Source of the DNA: Phytoseiulus persimilis
Taxonomy: Eukaryota; Arthropoda; Arachnida; Mesostigmata; Phytoseiidae
Length of the DNA stretch: 64,000 nt
Assembly: GCA_037576195.1 (NCBI GenBank)
Contig: CM075102.1
Location: 47,550,745 to 47,614,744, forward strand
Direction of reading: 5' to 3'
Shown here: piece after piece, positions 48,255 through 59,199 of the stretch
How positions within the stretch are numbered: the stretch's first letter is position 1
Layout: the number at the start of each line of letters is the position of its first letter
Position numbers and translations under genes: made by a program
Notes under the pieces: generated by a model
The model's input: the letters and a program-made list of their open reading frames with translations, nothing else
Databases searched by the model: none
What the model was told of the DNA's origin: nothing

Positions 48255-48635
48255 ATGATGGGGAAGCACGCACGAAGAAGAGCTAAAGGACTACCGAGGC
48301 TCGATTGGATGACTCGGCGGCGCATCCATCTTTGGAAGAACTGGCACTGTAGCGAAACTTCCCCGCAGTATTCGCCTCGTTTCTCCTACTCTCAGTACCT
48401 GAGGTGGCATGCATGCGGTGCGACGTGTCTCGAGCGAGTTTATGAAGTACAGCAGGCGCAAGTGACCTCCGGCATCTCGATTGTAAGGAAATGTGCTCCT
48501 AGAGAGGTAACCCAGGTTTTGTTCCGAAGTGGAGTGGCGCCCTATTCAACCGGTGAAGCCATCCTTGTCGCATGTGATAGTGATCTGCTCCGATCTCTAG
48601 TTTTCTGCAGCTCAGGGATGGATGCTGCATCATAG
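48255..48635 (+). CDS. open frame upstream of the 48.7-kb gene, unrecognised
   Basis: The frame begins at ATG 48255 (context GAAACATGATG) and stays open for 126 codons to TAG 48633. It extends the other way to at least 48165. The part after 48396 looks protein-like and follows a strong acceptor-type sequence (TTTCTCCTACTCTCAG). It may be an upstream exon of the downstream gene, but none of the donors I can see (GTAAGG at 48483, GTAACC at 48507) gives the phase needed by the next exon. I therefore list it separately. Confidence 0.2.
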   Translation: MMGKHARRRAKGLPRLDWMTRRRIHLWKNWHCSETSPQYSPRFSYSQYLRWHACGATCLERVYEVQQAQVTSGISIVRKCAPREVTQVLFRSGVAPYSTGEAILVACDSDLLRSLVFCSSGMDAAS

Positions 48636-48682
48636 GAGACGCATGAGTAGCCTTTTGACTTATGCGTTTATTTCGCTTCAGG

Positions 48683-49348
48683 ATGACTTTCTTCCGCCTG
48701 GCTGGTGAGCAGCAGGAGTCAGGGGCAAGCCAAGCGACTAAAGAGGTTCTACCGACCCCGGATAGGTGAGATTGAATCTTCAGTCACCTCCGGAAGATTG
48801 TGGAGGTTCGGTTTATTTTTGCTCTCAACCTTTCAGATCCGTTTCGAAGTTATCTGATGCAAGCCAGAGCGAAGAACAACCGTCCGCAAAGAACGCGCAG
48901 GTAGCTGCCGGTGGCAAAAATGCAAAATGGTTCGAGCCGACATCCAGCGGGGCAAAGGAGAAGTGGAACACAGGCAGCATATGGGAAGCGCTCCTGGTAC
49001 GGTTAGTCGGACAGGCGAAAAGAACGAACAACGTAGACAACGACAACAACAGCATCGGCAACGACTCCACCGGTTGGTCGAGATATTTCCTCGAGGACTT
49101 CTACGAGTTCTCCGAGCAATGCGCGATACCTTCTCACAAAACCTTTGCGCAGCTGCGAAGTTCTCCTATTTCTGAAGATCCCCCGTGCTTTGGTAGCTAC
49201 CGGGTATCTCCTTGGAGTCCCGGACTTGAGATTCTCTTTAGTTAGCGCAGTTGACAAATCCGGGACATTACTGACCCAGGAGATAACGAACTTGATGCAT
49301 CTTGAAACCTGGCAGGAAACGAAGCTTCCGGGCGGGTTCGCTATCTGA
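48683..49348 (+). CDS. three-exon gene, 181 residues, function unknown
   Basis: The model is ATG 48683-48765, 48837-49192 and 49242-49348 (TGA). Intron 1 (71 nt) starts GATAG|GTGAG and ends in a long pyrimidine tract TTGCTCTCAACCTTTCAG. Intron 2 (49 nt) starts G|GTAGCT and ends GATTCTCTTTAG. Phases agree: codon 28 is split 2/1 and codon 147 is split 1/2, and the summed length is exactly 182 codons. The start has A at -3. It directly follows another acceptor-like TTTATTTCGCTTCAG, so the ATG could instead be internal to an earlier exon. The product is hydrophilic, Gln/Ser/Glu-rich at the start, with an Asn/Asp-rich tract at residues 91-104 and an aromatic, acidic segment around 108-120. There is no signal peptide or transmembrane segment, and I recognise no domain. 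Two well-formed short introns with matching phase make this the best gene call in the window. Confidence 0.45.
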
Positions 49349-49359
49349 GGAGCTTCTTA

Positions 49360-52300
49360 TCTAGCGGTTCGCCGTCTGCCAAGTTCGCTACCACTTCCTC
49401 ACCTCTCAAGTTCATCATCTGACACGTTTTCCGGGGAAAATGGGGTGAAGAGTTCTGCTTCCGGCATGATTCCCGTATGATTAATACTGAGGGCAGTCGG
49501 TTCCATTCCCTCGGGATTCCAGTGATCAGTAATTCCGCCAGATGGTAGAAACTTCCATCTTGGAATGCAGAAACGCTTCCATATTGTGAAAGTCGCCGCG
49601 TAGCGAGACAGGGGAAGCGACGGCTGGATCCGAAAGAGATTCGATATCGCATGTGCAAACGCGTGAAGATCGGGCTAATGGACGGCGTTACAACGACCCT
49701 GAGGAAAAGCCGGTCATATGTGCGGTGAGGAATCGAAGGGGAGACTTCCAGGGGCTTTGGTCCCAATCCATCGGTGGAGAATCCGCCATAACCCTGGCTT
49801 CTTCAGTGTCCGGATCGGACGTCAGATATACAGGAGGTCAGCATCCTCGAGAATTCTTCGCAAAGTCCTGTGCCATCTCATGGGATCATCGTGTCGCGTC
49901 CAAAATCTGCTGAATTTTCAAAGCTTTTTGCTCGCTTCGGTGTGCGCGTGTGTCTTATTCTGAGAGTCTATTTTTCCATCCCTCAGCTTCCTCCTCTATA
50001 TGGCTGATCTGGCCCGCTTGCAGTTTTTCCCCGCCGAGTTTTCTTCAGGGCTGCATCCATGACCTGTAGCGGTCTGCTGGAGATAAACCGAAGGAATAGC
50101 TTTGTTGCGGCGTTTAAGGCGACCGAGGTTCCGTCAGAAGAGTGGCAGCTCCTCGGTCCTGCGGTTGCAACTCCGTTCGGCAGGCATGCGACGTTTAAAC
50201 TCTCCACAATCGTTTGCAAAATGTTTTCGATATGCGTGATTTTCCGTGATATATCTGCCCTCCACAGCCCCGCGATCACTGCATTCGGAAAAGAATCATT
50301 TCCGTGTTGAATCATTTCTGAAATCGACGGAAACTAAGTTATTTAGACCTCCTGCATTCACATTCCGAGTCGCAATCGGCCGCAGCTGGATGGACGATTT
50401 TCGTGAATTAGATTTCCGACCGACTCGCATGGTATGCCCATCATGAGAGGAGAAAGAGAAACCCGCTCTCAACCCGAAGAGATACAGGACGGAATTAACG
50501 AAGTTCGATCCAACTCCGGGACTTTTTGTGTAAAGTCCCCTTGAGTACGACGACGTGACTCGTCGGATGTCCTCTCCACAGGCGGACACAATGAATGTCC
50601 TACGAGCGAACCTCACAACCCTTCGTGATCCCCAGATCTTTCCCAGATCAGTCCGAGCTACATAGAATGTGAGCTTCGAGGTCAAACGGGTTGAACCAAT
50701 ATTTGCAATGATTTCTCGGAACAGCGGTTCCGTATTCGCTGCTGAGACTTCTGGAAACAACTGTGTACGGTACGAAATCTCGCGAGATCCCGAAATGTCC
50801 CTATGATTGCGAGGAGCGTGATGCTCCGTGGAGAGAACAACCGGCATGAAGAAGTACACTGAAAGCCACTCACAAGAGAACAATGCGAAACATCATGACG
50901 TTCGTGAGGCCGTTCTCCGAGACGTCTCTTCTGTTGTCGCGCCGTCGACATGGTGCAGCAGAACGAACGGCGCGGAAGAACAAACTTTTATGAACGAACA
51001 ATGTGCGTTTCGAAATCTTGGAATTCATCCATAGACGGAAGTGAAAGCGTCTCCTGAGCCTGGGAAGACGCAGTTCGCATGCCGAGCTGGCCAGTCGGTT
51101 TTAGAGGCATGGCGAGGCATGGAGAGAAATGGCGAAATTGGCTCATCAAAACTCGCTGATCAGCAAATGTAGCATTTCCTATGCAACCAGATATTTTTCC
51201 CTGCTTCCTTGATCGGCAAATTATTCTAATAGCGGATGAATAAGGGGCAGCGAGCTTGGCCGTCAGAATTTTGTCCAGCGCCGTCCACATATGACGAGCT
51301 CGACTCCAAACGGCGATAAGTCCATTTTTGTCAAATTCTGGATTTCGAATAATATAGTGATATGACGAGCTTTTTGAAGTACTCTGGATTATGCTCTTCG
51401 TCCTTCTGCCTATCTAATTCCGAAGCTCTACCGTGATCAAGCGCTCACAGCTTTCACCAGAATGAAAAAACTATTTTCTCGAAATCATCAAAAATGGATT
51501 TATCGCCGTTTGGAGTCGAGCTCGTCACATGGATCACCATCATGCCCGAGAGCTGTATTTTCGAAATTATTCCATCAATGAGGGGGTGATTCCGGAAAAA
51601 CACCCAAACTTTCACGCTCTGATGATGAGTAACGACGCGAGATTTGGTTCAGTGTCTGGTTGGGAGCGTCCCCTATTGCGAGCAGAGGAGTAGAACGGAA
51701 AGAACATTAGAGATACACTGGAGAGCCCGACTCTCACATTATCACACAGTTTGGGATTGCGTTGGATACATGGGCAGTGATGCCGTTCTCAACGAATCGC
51801 GAGCCCGGAGGAGCAAGCTAATGAGTCGCATCGAGGCGTCTCCTCGGGACATTCGAGAGGTCTTAATAGTTTCGTTAATTAGTCCGATATATACAGTGGG
51901 CCGACCAACGCGGTAGTTTTGCGAACAACGCTCCTTCTTAACACGCGGCTCTGAAGGCGCCATCTACGAAAATGAATGAGCAAACCATCACTTGCCGCTC
52001 TTGTTGATGAACACACCGGGGTTCCGAGAAAAAATATCACATTTTGAGATACCTGGAGTAATGAGCGGCCGGTCCCCAGTCAGAGCTTTCGGCGTTGCCT
52101 TTCCCCAGTGAGCGGGTTCGGAAAACAGATTCTGTGTGTGTCACCAGAATTCCACTACGTGGTTAGCGCGTCGAAGCATATAATCGGTTCGCATCCGCGT
52201 CGGAAGAGTCCCTGGTTGAAACAGCATCTACCGGAAGTCAACACCCTGGCATCAAGTAAGTTCTGGGAGAAGAAAAACCCGAATCAGGCTCGATATCATC

Positions 52301-52780
52301 CATTTTGTCTTCTCTCCGCTCTGTGGTTTCGTTCGACCCTTATACTGAGATTGGACAGTTGTGAAGAGATGCGGTCTCGCGTACGCGATCTGGGGGACTC
52401 TGGATCCAGCTTCATCGAGGACCGCCTTGCGAAGATAACTTGAAAAAGCCTTCTCGATTCGCTGTTCTTGCTGTTTGTTCGTAAAACCAACAGAATTATT
52501 CGAAGGCTCCTGCTGTGATGTTTATTGAGCTCGGCGGGTGCTGGCTGGCATACGGCACGACGTGAGCTGTGGCAGTGCTCTGCTGTCATGGGCCTCGCGA
52601 AGAGCTAACACCTGGATAAGATTACAAGAGTCAACTATCAAAGATCGTTATCGCTATGGTGCATCTTTTAACTGTGAGTCGATTCGAAAAATGACCCGTA
52701 GAGTAGCTAACATCTCATGTCTTGACTTTGCTGCCGTTTTTGTTCCCCGATATGATCTTGAGAGCCACACGAACCGCATC
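49360..52780. other. no gene recognised
   Basis: A 195-codon minus-strand frame (50296-50883) and a 111-codon plus frame (52108-52443) are open but unsupported. There are no repeats or RNA features. Confidence 0.3.
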
Positions 52781-52782
52781 TT

Positions 52783-52794
52783 AGATTCGGGTTA
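52783..52794 (+). repeat. left target-site duplication of SINE copy C
   Basis: The 12-bp word AGATTCGGGTTA is repeated exactly at 52917-52928. Confidence 0.9.
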
Positions 52795-52916
52795 AGACCC
52801 AAGCCCACCGCCCGCAATGGGATTTGCGAGGCGATAGGGAGTGTTTCTGAAGCAACACCGAAAGGTGATCCCGGGACACTTCTGAGGGCTGGCTGAGAGG
52901 TGCAGCCGGAGAACAA
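52795..52916 (+). mobile_element. 5'-truncated SINE copy C
   Basis: This 122-bp copy holds only the conserved body of the family at 16.7 kb, starting at the AGACCCAAG word. It differs from the full-length copy at about five positions over the body and ends in GAACAA with no long A tail. A perfect 12-bp target-site duplication brackets it. The truncation point differs from copy A, so the two were separate insertions and not segmental duplications. It lacks the polymerase III promoter. Confidence 0.9.
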
Positions 52917-52928
52917 AGATTCGGGTTA
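52917..52928 (+). repeat. right target-site duplication of SINE copy C
   Basis: Exact copy of 52783-52794. Confidence 0.9.
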
Positions 52929-52929
52929 G

Positions 52930-54200
52930 AGTTCAGCAGATCTTACCGAACATTCTGTCGACAGCTATCGGTCGTTTGTCAATGGAAGGGTACACTTTGA
53001 TAAGTTCCACGAGAAAGTGACGTGAGATGCATGACTTGGACGCGGTTTTAATCAGCGAAGGAATCCTGTATGAGCTTCACACGCTCGTTTGCTGGTCAAG
53101 CTCTGTCAGTCAGCGGCAAGACGCTGTGAACGTTGCGCGAACAGAATCTAGCAGTTTCTCACGTTGATCATATGCTTTCGGGGCGCCCGACCTGGGAAGA
53201 CTTACGTCCCATTCGGCAAGCACGTTGGGCGCCGGGGATGAGCAATCTAGAAACTCGTAAACTACTCACCTGAGAGAGAAACGGAAGAATTCGTCTCTGC
53301 AGCGGCCCGATCTACGTCGAGGTGAGATTTGCTCGAGTCGTCTGCCGGGATGTGTCTAATCCTTAAATTTCGTCCGGTGGCTTCGATGCTCGGGAAGCTG
53401 TCCGAGACGTTTGGATACGAAGCAATTCGACGAAGATTTTTTTTTTCTCTCAGCTTTGTCCGCGCGCAAATCTAGCGATTCCGTGAGCTTCTTGGCTCCA
53501 GGTGAAGGTTACTCATAAGTGAAGGAATATTTGATCAGCGCCGAACTTACCCTCAACGATCCTCCATTTCGATCACTTTTTAGGCGGCTCTCTCCTCATA
53601 TCAACCAGGGAATTGTCTCGGCATCGGTTCCAGGAGTGACTCACGTTGAAAGCTAGAAACATTTGTCCTCATTTGAGAGCGCGTCGTCGTGGTGGGCATG
53701 TCTTTCGGGGAGCGAAGAACGAAGGGATTAGGCCAATGAAGATCTATAGGCGGAGCGTGGAGCCGGATGGGCATCATGGTAACAGGGACTCACTCGAGGA
53801 GAACTTGAGGGGTTTCCTTGAAAAACTCCGAACTTGAATCGGACATCGGGAGGTCCGTCCCAGTCGGGGAGTGGGCGAGTCGTGTCTCTGACATCCGCAT
53901 GCGACGAGCCAATATCATCATTTCGTTTAACAAAGCTCCGCCGCCCCTCATCAGCTCCAATCAGACAACGCCCATACTTGTTCCCACTCGGGTAGTAAAA
54001 CCTAAGTTCGGAGCCCATGCCGGGGGGTTTCTCGAGGGAAGAGATCCCACGCCGTCAAACTTTGATCTCTCATTTCGAAACGAGTTGAGAGGAATAGACA
54101 AGTTCGGTCCTTATTAATTTCGATCCATCCGAAGCATGGATGAGCCTGTCCTGATGGGTTTGGCTGTCGGAATTCCAACGAAAAGCCCTAGAGACGTCCA
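52930..54200. other. no gene recognised
   Basis: Short coding-like frames at 53646-53837 and 53818-54117 (+) follow one another in different phases, without usable splice sites between them. Confidence 0.3.
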
Positions 54201-54205
54201 CCTCG

Positions 54206-55111
54206 ATGAAGAATCACGCCGGGGACGGGAAGACGGCGGGCGCTTCACCTGAGAGGCGCGTCATGACCATTATGCTTTGGAAATGGACGAGTCGCCTGTT
54301 TTCACTCATGCGGAACGAACACCCCAGGATTTATGGACACACATATCCTATCAGCGTCGAGGTGACTCATTCCCAATCGGAGCTCCAAGAGCTCGAACGC
54401 GTTCGCGAGGCCTCCGGTATCCAAATCATTTGTCCGGCTGCCCTTGGAGAAGCATGATGCGGACACTGATATCCGGTGGCTGGAATGTCTCCTGGCGTCG
54501 GCTCGTGAACTCTGTGAATCATCCGTGATGCTGAATTCTGGATGTGAGCCCGATAGGGGCGTCGCGAAGGCGCGCTCGCGATGGATGTCGTCGAGCTTGC
54601 CAAAGTTGGGGCCATGGCGAGACGGAAATCGCGCTCCAATCGTTCGAACACTCGAGGGGTGGAGCCTTCATGAGTTCGCCCCCCATCATCTCGAAGATGA
54701 GTTGAGGATCATCGAATCGAGTGGTCCCCCCCCCCCCCCCCACTCATCTTCGACTGAGCTTAACAAACTCACGGAAGCCTCGCGAAGGCTGCGCATATTC
54801 TCCACGTCTAGCTGACTGGGAGGTATGCTTCTGACCTGGCTTTTCAGTCTACTAACAAGGCAAAGTGTCGATCGGAGCTCTACCGTCTTGCAAGAGTTGT
54901 GGAAGTAGACTGACTCGATTTGCATGACATCCGCCACGAGGTGCTTGAAGACTTCGCTCGTTTACAGCGAGTGTATGCACAACTCAACGCGGCCTCCGCG
55001 TCAGTGGCCAACGGCGGCGAATTGTCCATCACGCATTCTTTCCAGATTTTCTCCGTGCATGAGTGGAACGCGATGGGAGTGTTCGATACCCCCTTTCTCT
55101 GCAATGCTTGA
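54206..55111 (+). pseudogene. frame-broken coding-like stretch, possibly retroelement gag
   Basis: Three successive plus-strand frames look protein-like: 54206-54457, 54444-54815 and about 54812-55111. The last is interrupted by an in-frame TGA at 54911-54913. The final block has Leu, Arg and acidic residues at coiled-coil spacing. This is reminiscent of the N-terminal helical region of LTR-retrotransposon gag proteins, but the resemblance is by eye only. A pure run of 16 C residues lies within the second frame. The minus strand is also partly open here, so direction is uncertain. If real, this is decayed and non-functional. Confidence 0.2.
54726..54741 (+). repeat. C16 homopolymer
   Basis: Sixteen consecutive C residues, prone to length change and to sequencing error. 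It can shift the apparent reading frame of the surrounding sequence. Confidence 0.9.
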
Positions 55112-55113
55112 AC

Positions 55114-55383
55114 TCAGCATATTCGAGCGAGCTTCTCCCATAAGGCGCCGACGGGATCGTTCCTACAGTAGAGTGCAAAGATCTCCTGACTCAAACGGGT
55201 ACTCGCCGGGTCTAAACTGAAGTGTCCATCAACGAAGTCAGGCCCTAGTAGGTGAACTTCTATGAAACCGGATTCGTCCGCGTTTCTCTCGCTTGAAAAA
55301 TATCCGGTCTCAAAGTAATCGCACTCTGTTAGACCCGAATAGGACCTGGGTGTCACCGTAATGTTCAGTGTCCGGAGTGTCAA
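55114..55383 (-). CDS. short coding-like minus frame, unrecognised
   Basis: An 89-codon frame, Asp/Glu/Phe-rich and protein-like in composition. It is opposite and next to the plus-strand relic. There are no supported splice sites and no recognisable domain. Confidence 0.15.
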   Translation of the reverse strand: MTLRTLNITVTPRSYSGLTECDYFETGYFSSERNADESGFIEVHLLGPDFVDGHFSLDPASTRLSQEIFALYCRNDPVGALWEKLARIC

Positions 55384-55384
55384 G

Positions 55385-57150
55385 AACGCTTCGATTGAAA
55401 AAAAAAACAGCTTCGACGCTGATGGGAATGATTGCCATCGCTGGTGGAGGAGCTACCGAGAAGCGATCGACACTCACTCGCCTGGTGATGGGCCAAGCTA
55501 GGAGTAGCAGTAAATTGGGGACAATGCCCCTAGACCCCCGATATCGTTCAGTCGACTCACGTCGGTTCGGGATTTTCTTGAACTTTTACCCGGTCGGCGA
55601 TGATTTACTCACGGTTCCTATTCGGGTTTTGACGTAGTGAGGCTTTGTCCCTCTCTTTCCTACGTTTCCTGAAAGGTACTGATGACTGCGTCTTGACCCA
55701 CCCTTATCCTCACTATTCATAGTCTGCCTCGTCTGTAGGTTTGTCTGTTTTCCATTCTGCCTGCCCGGCCGCCTCAAGGATTGGCGTGAGGAATCTGACC
55801 ATGTGTACCAGGTTACATGTGGACGTTGACGAAAGTCTACGGGATAGACTACAAGCGTCTGCGAGAGCCTCTGACACCGCCCATGGGACCATCTACGGAA
55901 GCTTACGAGAGCGTCTACGAGAGTCCACGATTCCAAGCTACAAGAAGAGCTTCAGAAACACCCAAAGGACCAATTCAACGTCGAATCTGAAAAGCTGTAC
56001 CATAGTTTAGGAGAAAGGCTTTCAGAAACAGTCGGATACGACCCAATGGAGAAGAAAATAGTGCCGCTTTTCTGACGCTAAAAAATCGGATTTCATCTCG
56101 TACCCTCGTCCATTCATGAAAAAAAAACGAACATTGCATGCTTCAAGGGCGGGTGGAATGAGTTTCCGCGCTTTGACAAGTTGAAGAAGCATGTCACAAA
56201 AGTTGTATGAACTGAGCTCGCGGCAATGAATGGGATGAGAGTAAACCGATTCTTGGGATAGGAAGTACTCCCATGGCTCTTCAGGAGCATATACGGAGTG
56301 CTCATATCATGGGGTTTTCTTCGAAAATGACGCTTCTGAGAGAAGAAAGTGTCATGGATCACCCCGGAATTCGAGGAGACACATGACAGGCCCTCGAGCC
56401 GAAACTTTCCTCGATCTCTGACACAAATCTTCTTCATGGTCCACGGCAGCAGCCCTTAAAAGGTCACCAAATATCAGGTGAAAGACTCGACGACCTCACA
56501 CTCATTTTTTTCGACAGACTTGTCTCGGGGAATGATAACTCAGGTCTATATGGTCGAAACTTTTGATTCATTCTGCAGGCTCAAGCGCGCAAGACATCTT
56601 AGGGAAGAGTAGGATGAGCCACAGAACCTTTCCCGCATGAGTGGTGTTAAAAGGTTGGGTCCCCAGCATGGGAGGCTGAGGTCGGATTTCGGGAGCTGTG
56701 AAGTTCACAGGAGCTGCACCCGGCCAACCATGAGTCTTCCTGGATTTGGGACGAGGCAACGATTACTTTCTGGAAACATCTTTGGTGCTAGAGATAGCGT
56801 TTATTGACTGGAGATGGAATCGAATGATTCAAGCGCCCCATGTGATCGACGCGAAGATGCCGCGCCTTCTCAGAAAGCGACGTCGCCGAGACATCATATG
56901 GTACTGGAGCGTGCTAAGCCTTGTGCAGAGTTCTATCGCAAGGCTCTCTTTGATAATCAGAAGTACTGGACTCCGTAGTCGGCTCAATCGGTTGCTGAGG
57001 CCTATGCCGCATTCCGTGGACTGACTACTTTCGGGGGGTGTGTAAACACACCACGACATCAATGATTTCTAGGAGATTTTTTTCGAAGAGTTCTCATTCT
57101 CTTCACGGCTTTCTCTCTCAAGTAGCCCTCGAATCCCGAGGCGACTGAAA
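55385..57150. other. no gene recognised
   Basis: This interval contains a degenerate internal repeat of ACGAGAG/GTCTACG words (about 55858-55925) and a weak 4-bp-period tract near 55725-55775. Coding-like fragments around 55930-56240 (+) are broken by stops. Confidence 0.3.
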
Positions 57151-57152
57151 TA

Positions 57153-57235
57153 CAGTGGACTCCGCTCGATCAGTGCACATCGGGACCAGAGCAGCCTGAT
57201 CCGTTAAAGCATAAGATCCGATAAAGCGGAGAATA
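57153..57235 (+). mobile_element. possible pogo/Tigger-type terminal repeat
   Basis: CAGTGGACTCCGC begins immediately after a TA dinucleotide (57151-57152). It is followed by CGGGACC, GATCCGTTAAAG and GATCCGATAAAGCGG words. The order (CAGT terminus, ACTCC, GGGACC, then A/T-flanked CCG words) matches what I know of pogo-family inverted repeats. The element would extend rightward. A reverse-complement partner, GCGGATTCCACTGTC (59179-59193), matches the terminus at 13 of 15 positions. I see no transposase frame between them. Confidence 0.3.
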
Positions 57236-57239
57236 GAGA

Positions 57240-59178
57240 CAGCATCACCCTGATGGTGGACTCGCGGCACGGATTGATCTTTTTTTGTTACAAAATCACG
57301 CAGGGAGTTGCTGGGGTCATATTTCCGAATGCCTAATCCAGCATCATGAGAATTTTGCCCACTCTTGATCCGAGTAGGCGAATGATTCGATTATCCGTTG
57401 TTTCCATTGAGCGGGGTCCTATATCTCTCGGTCCCCATCAGGTCTTCCTGCATATTTCCAATTCGGTCGTTAGCTAGAATGGAAGACGAGATACTCAAGA
57501 CTGTGGGTGCCTTGAGAATATGAATCAAGAAAAATCGGGTCCTCATATAAACTCTATTCGGTCGATTTTGCAACGGGAAGAGTGGCCTTCCCCGTCGCAT
57601 CTTCACTTGATGCGCCGGGCCTACTGGAAGCCAAGACACCGACGGTTGGGACTAGCTCTGTTATCACTCGGCATCGATTACACGTGGATGCGTCGGAACT
57701 TCTTGCACCGCTGTTTTCAATCGTTTTTCTCGGTTCATCGAAGTTCGACTGCGATAGGAAGCTTGCTCTCCCGGCACTCAAGGCCCCGGATCCTCACGGA
57801 GTTTTCAGCAGAGGCAACGCTCTGGAGGTTCCGTGAAAAACGAAGTTTCCGGGATCTTCTCATCGGCATTGCACCCAGGACCGGCACCACATGGTTTCCA
57901 TCCGGTGTTTTGATTAAGCGCAGCACCGATGCACTAATTCCCCGCAACGATGAAGCTCCGAAGAGTCGTGGGAGAGCCAGACCACAGTTGTGGGGGTCTT
58001 CCCTTCAGGGAGCACAACGAAACTCTTAGCCGATCCGATCTTACATTTGCCGGCTCGGGAGTTTCAAGTCATCAGCTTTATGTCATTTTCTATACCCACC
58101 AATCCAGCATCAATCCCTTGGGAGCGATCTCACGGGATCGGAAATATGGTGATCGGAGTTTGGTGGAAATGTGTCTCTGCTTTGTGTCAAGACCCCTGTT
58201 CACAAGCCGCCGTTCTCTGGAGCCCACGCGCCGGGCCTCGTTTCTCAAACTTTCCAATTTTCGAGACAGGGCTGGCGTGAGAAAACCGGGCAACTTCTCG
58301 GCCCTCCGGCTGTCTGGCCGCTCACTCGGTCGCCTGTTTGGACGCTTGGTCCCAAAGTCTTCATCCTCGCAACTTCAATAGCAGAACCACTGAAGTGTGA
58401 CGCCGTTCCTCACCGCCAATCATGAGCTGATACCTCCGGAGAGCCCAACTTTGATCTCTGCCAGGTTACACTTGAAAAGAAGTCCTCGTTCTGGCCTCGC
58501 CTTTCGGCGATTCATTGGTCGTCGCTCATTCAGTGGAGCTCGTCTTTCGGAAGCAGGGAAACCTCTCCGATGCGTTAAGGATGTCAGTTAGGCCAAATGG
58601 ATACAAACCGCCTGCAATGGCAAAGAAAAGCTGCTGCGCTACTAACATCGGTTTCTATTAGCACATACTTGGTCTGAATGGGGTCTCATTCGTTTGCCGA
58701 ACGAAGAAATAGAATGAGTCCACCTATTAGCTTTGTTGTGCGAGAGAAGATTCTCTCGTTCACACTGCGCACCACGATGCGGACGAGAAGGGCATCGATC
58801 GCAAATGTCTGTAATTCCAGGCGAGAGGCCCGTATACACAAGAATCACCGTTCCCGGTGAACTCTGCCGCATGACTGGCTGCGGTGATCCGACGCGCCCC
58901 TCGCATTCGAGATACTCTTCGTGTGGTGTGGAGTACCCGTTTCCTCCCATTTTGTTTGGTCATCGATTTGTGCTTCGCTGTCTCGTTGATCGAAGGAATA
59001 GAGAGGCCCGACCGGTAAGGAGAGGGAAAACGCGATTCCATTTTCGAATGAAAACTGCGAAGACCAGGATTCTGATCCCGGGAAAACAGCCTTGGGCTCG
59101 CGTCGAACCAGGAGCCGTTTCCAAAGATTCCCGTGTGACGAGGAAACCCAGCGCCGAGCGAATTCTCAACGTCAGAAG
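57240..59178. other. interior of the possible pogo-like element; no transposase recognised
   Basis: The longest frame is 169 codons (57520-58029, +), with no helix-turn-helix or DDE motif that I can identify. If the flanking repeats are real, the interior is either decayed or non-autonomous. Confidence 0.25.
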
Positions 59179-59193
59179 GCGGATTCCACTGTC
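59179..59193 (-). mobile_element. possible right end of the pogo-like element
   Basis: On the minus strand this reads GACAGTGGAATCCGC, which differs at two positions from TACAGTGGACTCCGC at 57151-57165. The expected flanking TA is TC here, one substitution away. The implied element is about 2.04 kb, close to the usual pogo length. Confidence 0.25.
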
Positions 59194-59199
59194 CTTATT

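Noticed and set aside
49349-49620. Long continuation of the 48.7-kb gene if TGA were read as sense
   Set aside because: The continuation is Ser/Pro/Leu-rich and low-complexity, typical of non-coding sequence, and TGA makes a natural end.
41590-55460. Matching Met-Ile-x-Ile-Ala-Gly-Gly-Gly readings at 41.6 kb (-) and 55.4 kb (+)
   Set aside because: The nucleotide match covers only about 25 bp, with no extension on either side. A match of that size is expected once or twice in a window of this length.
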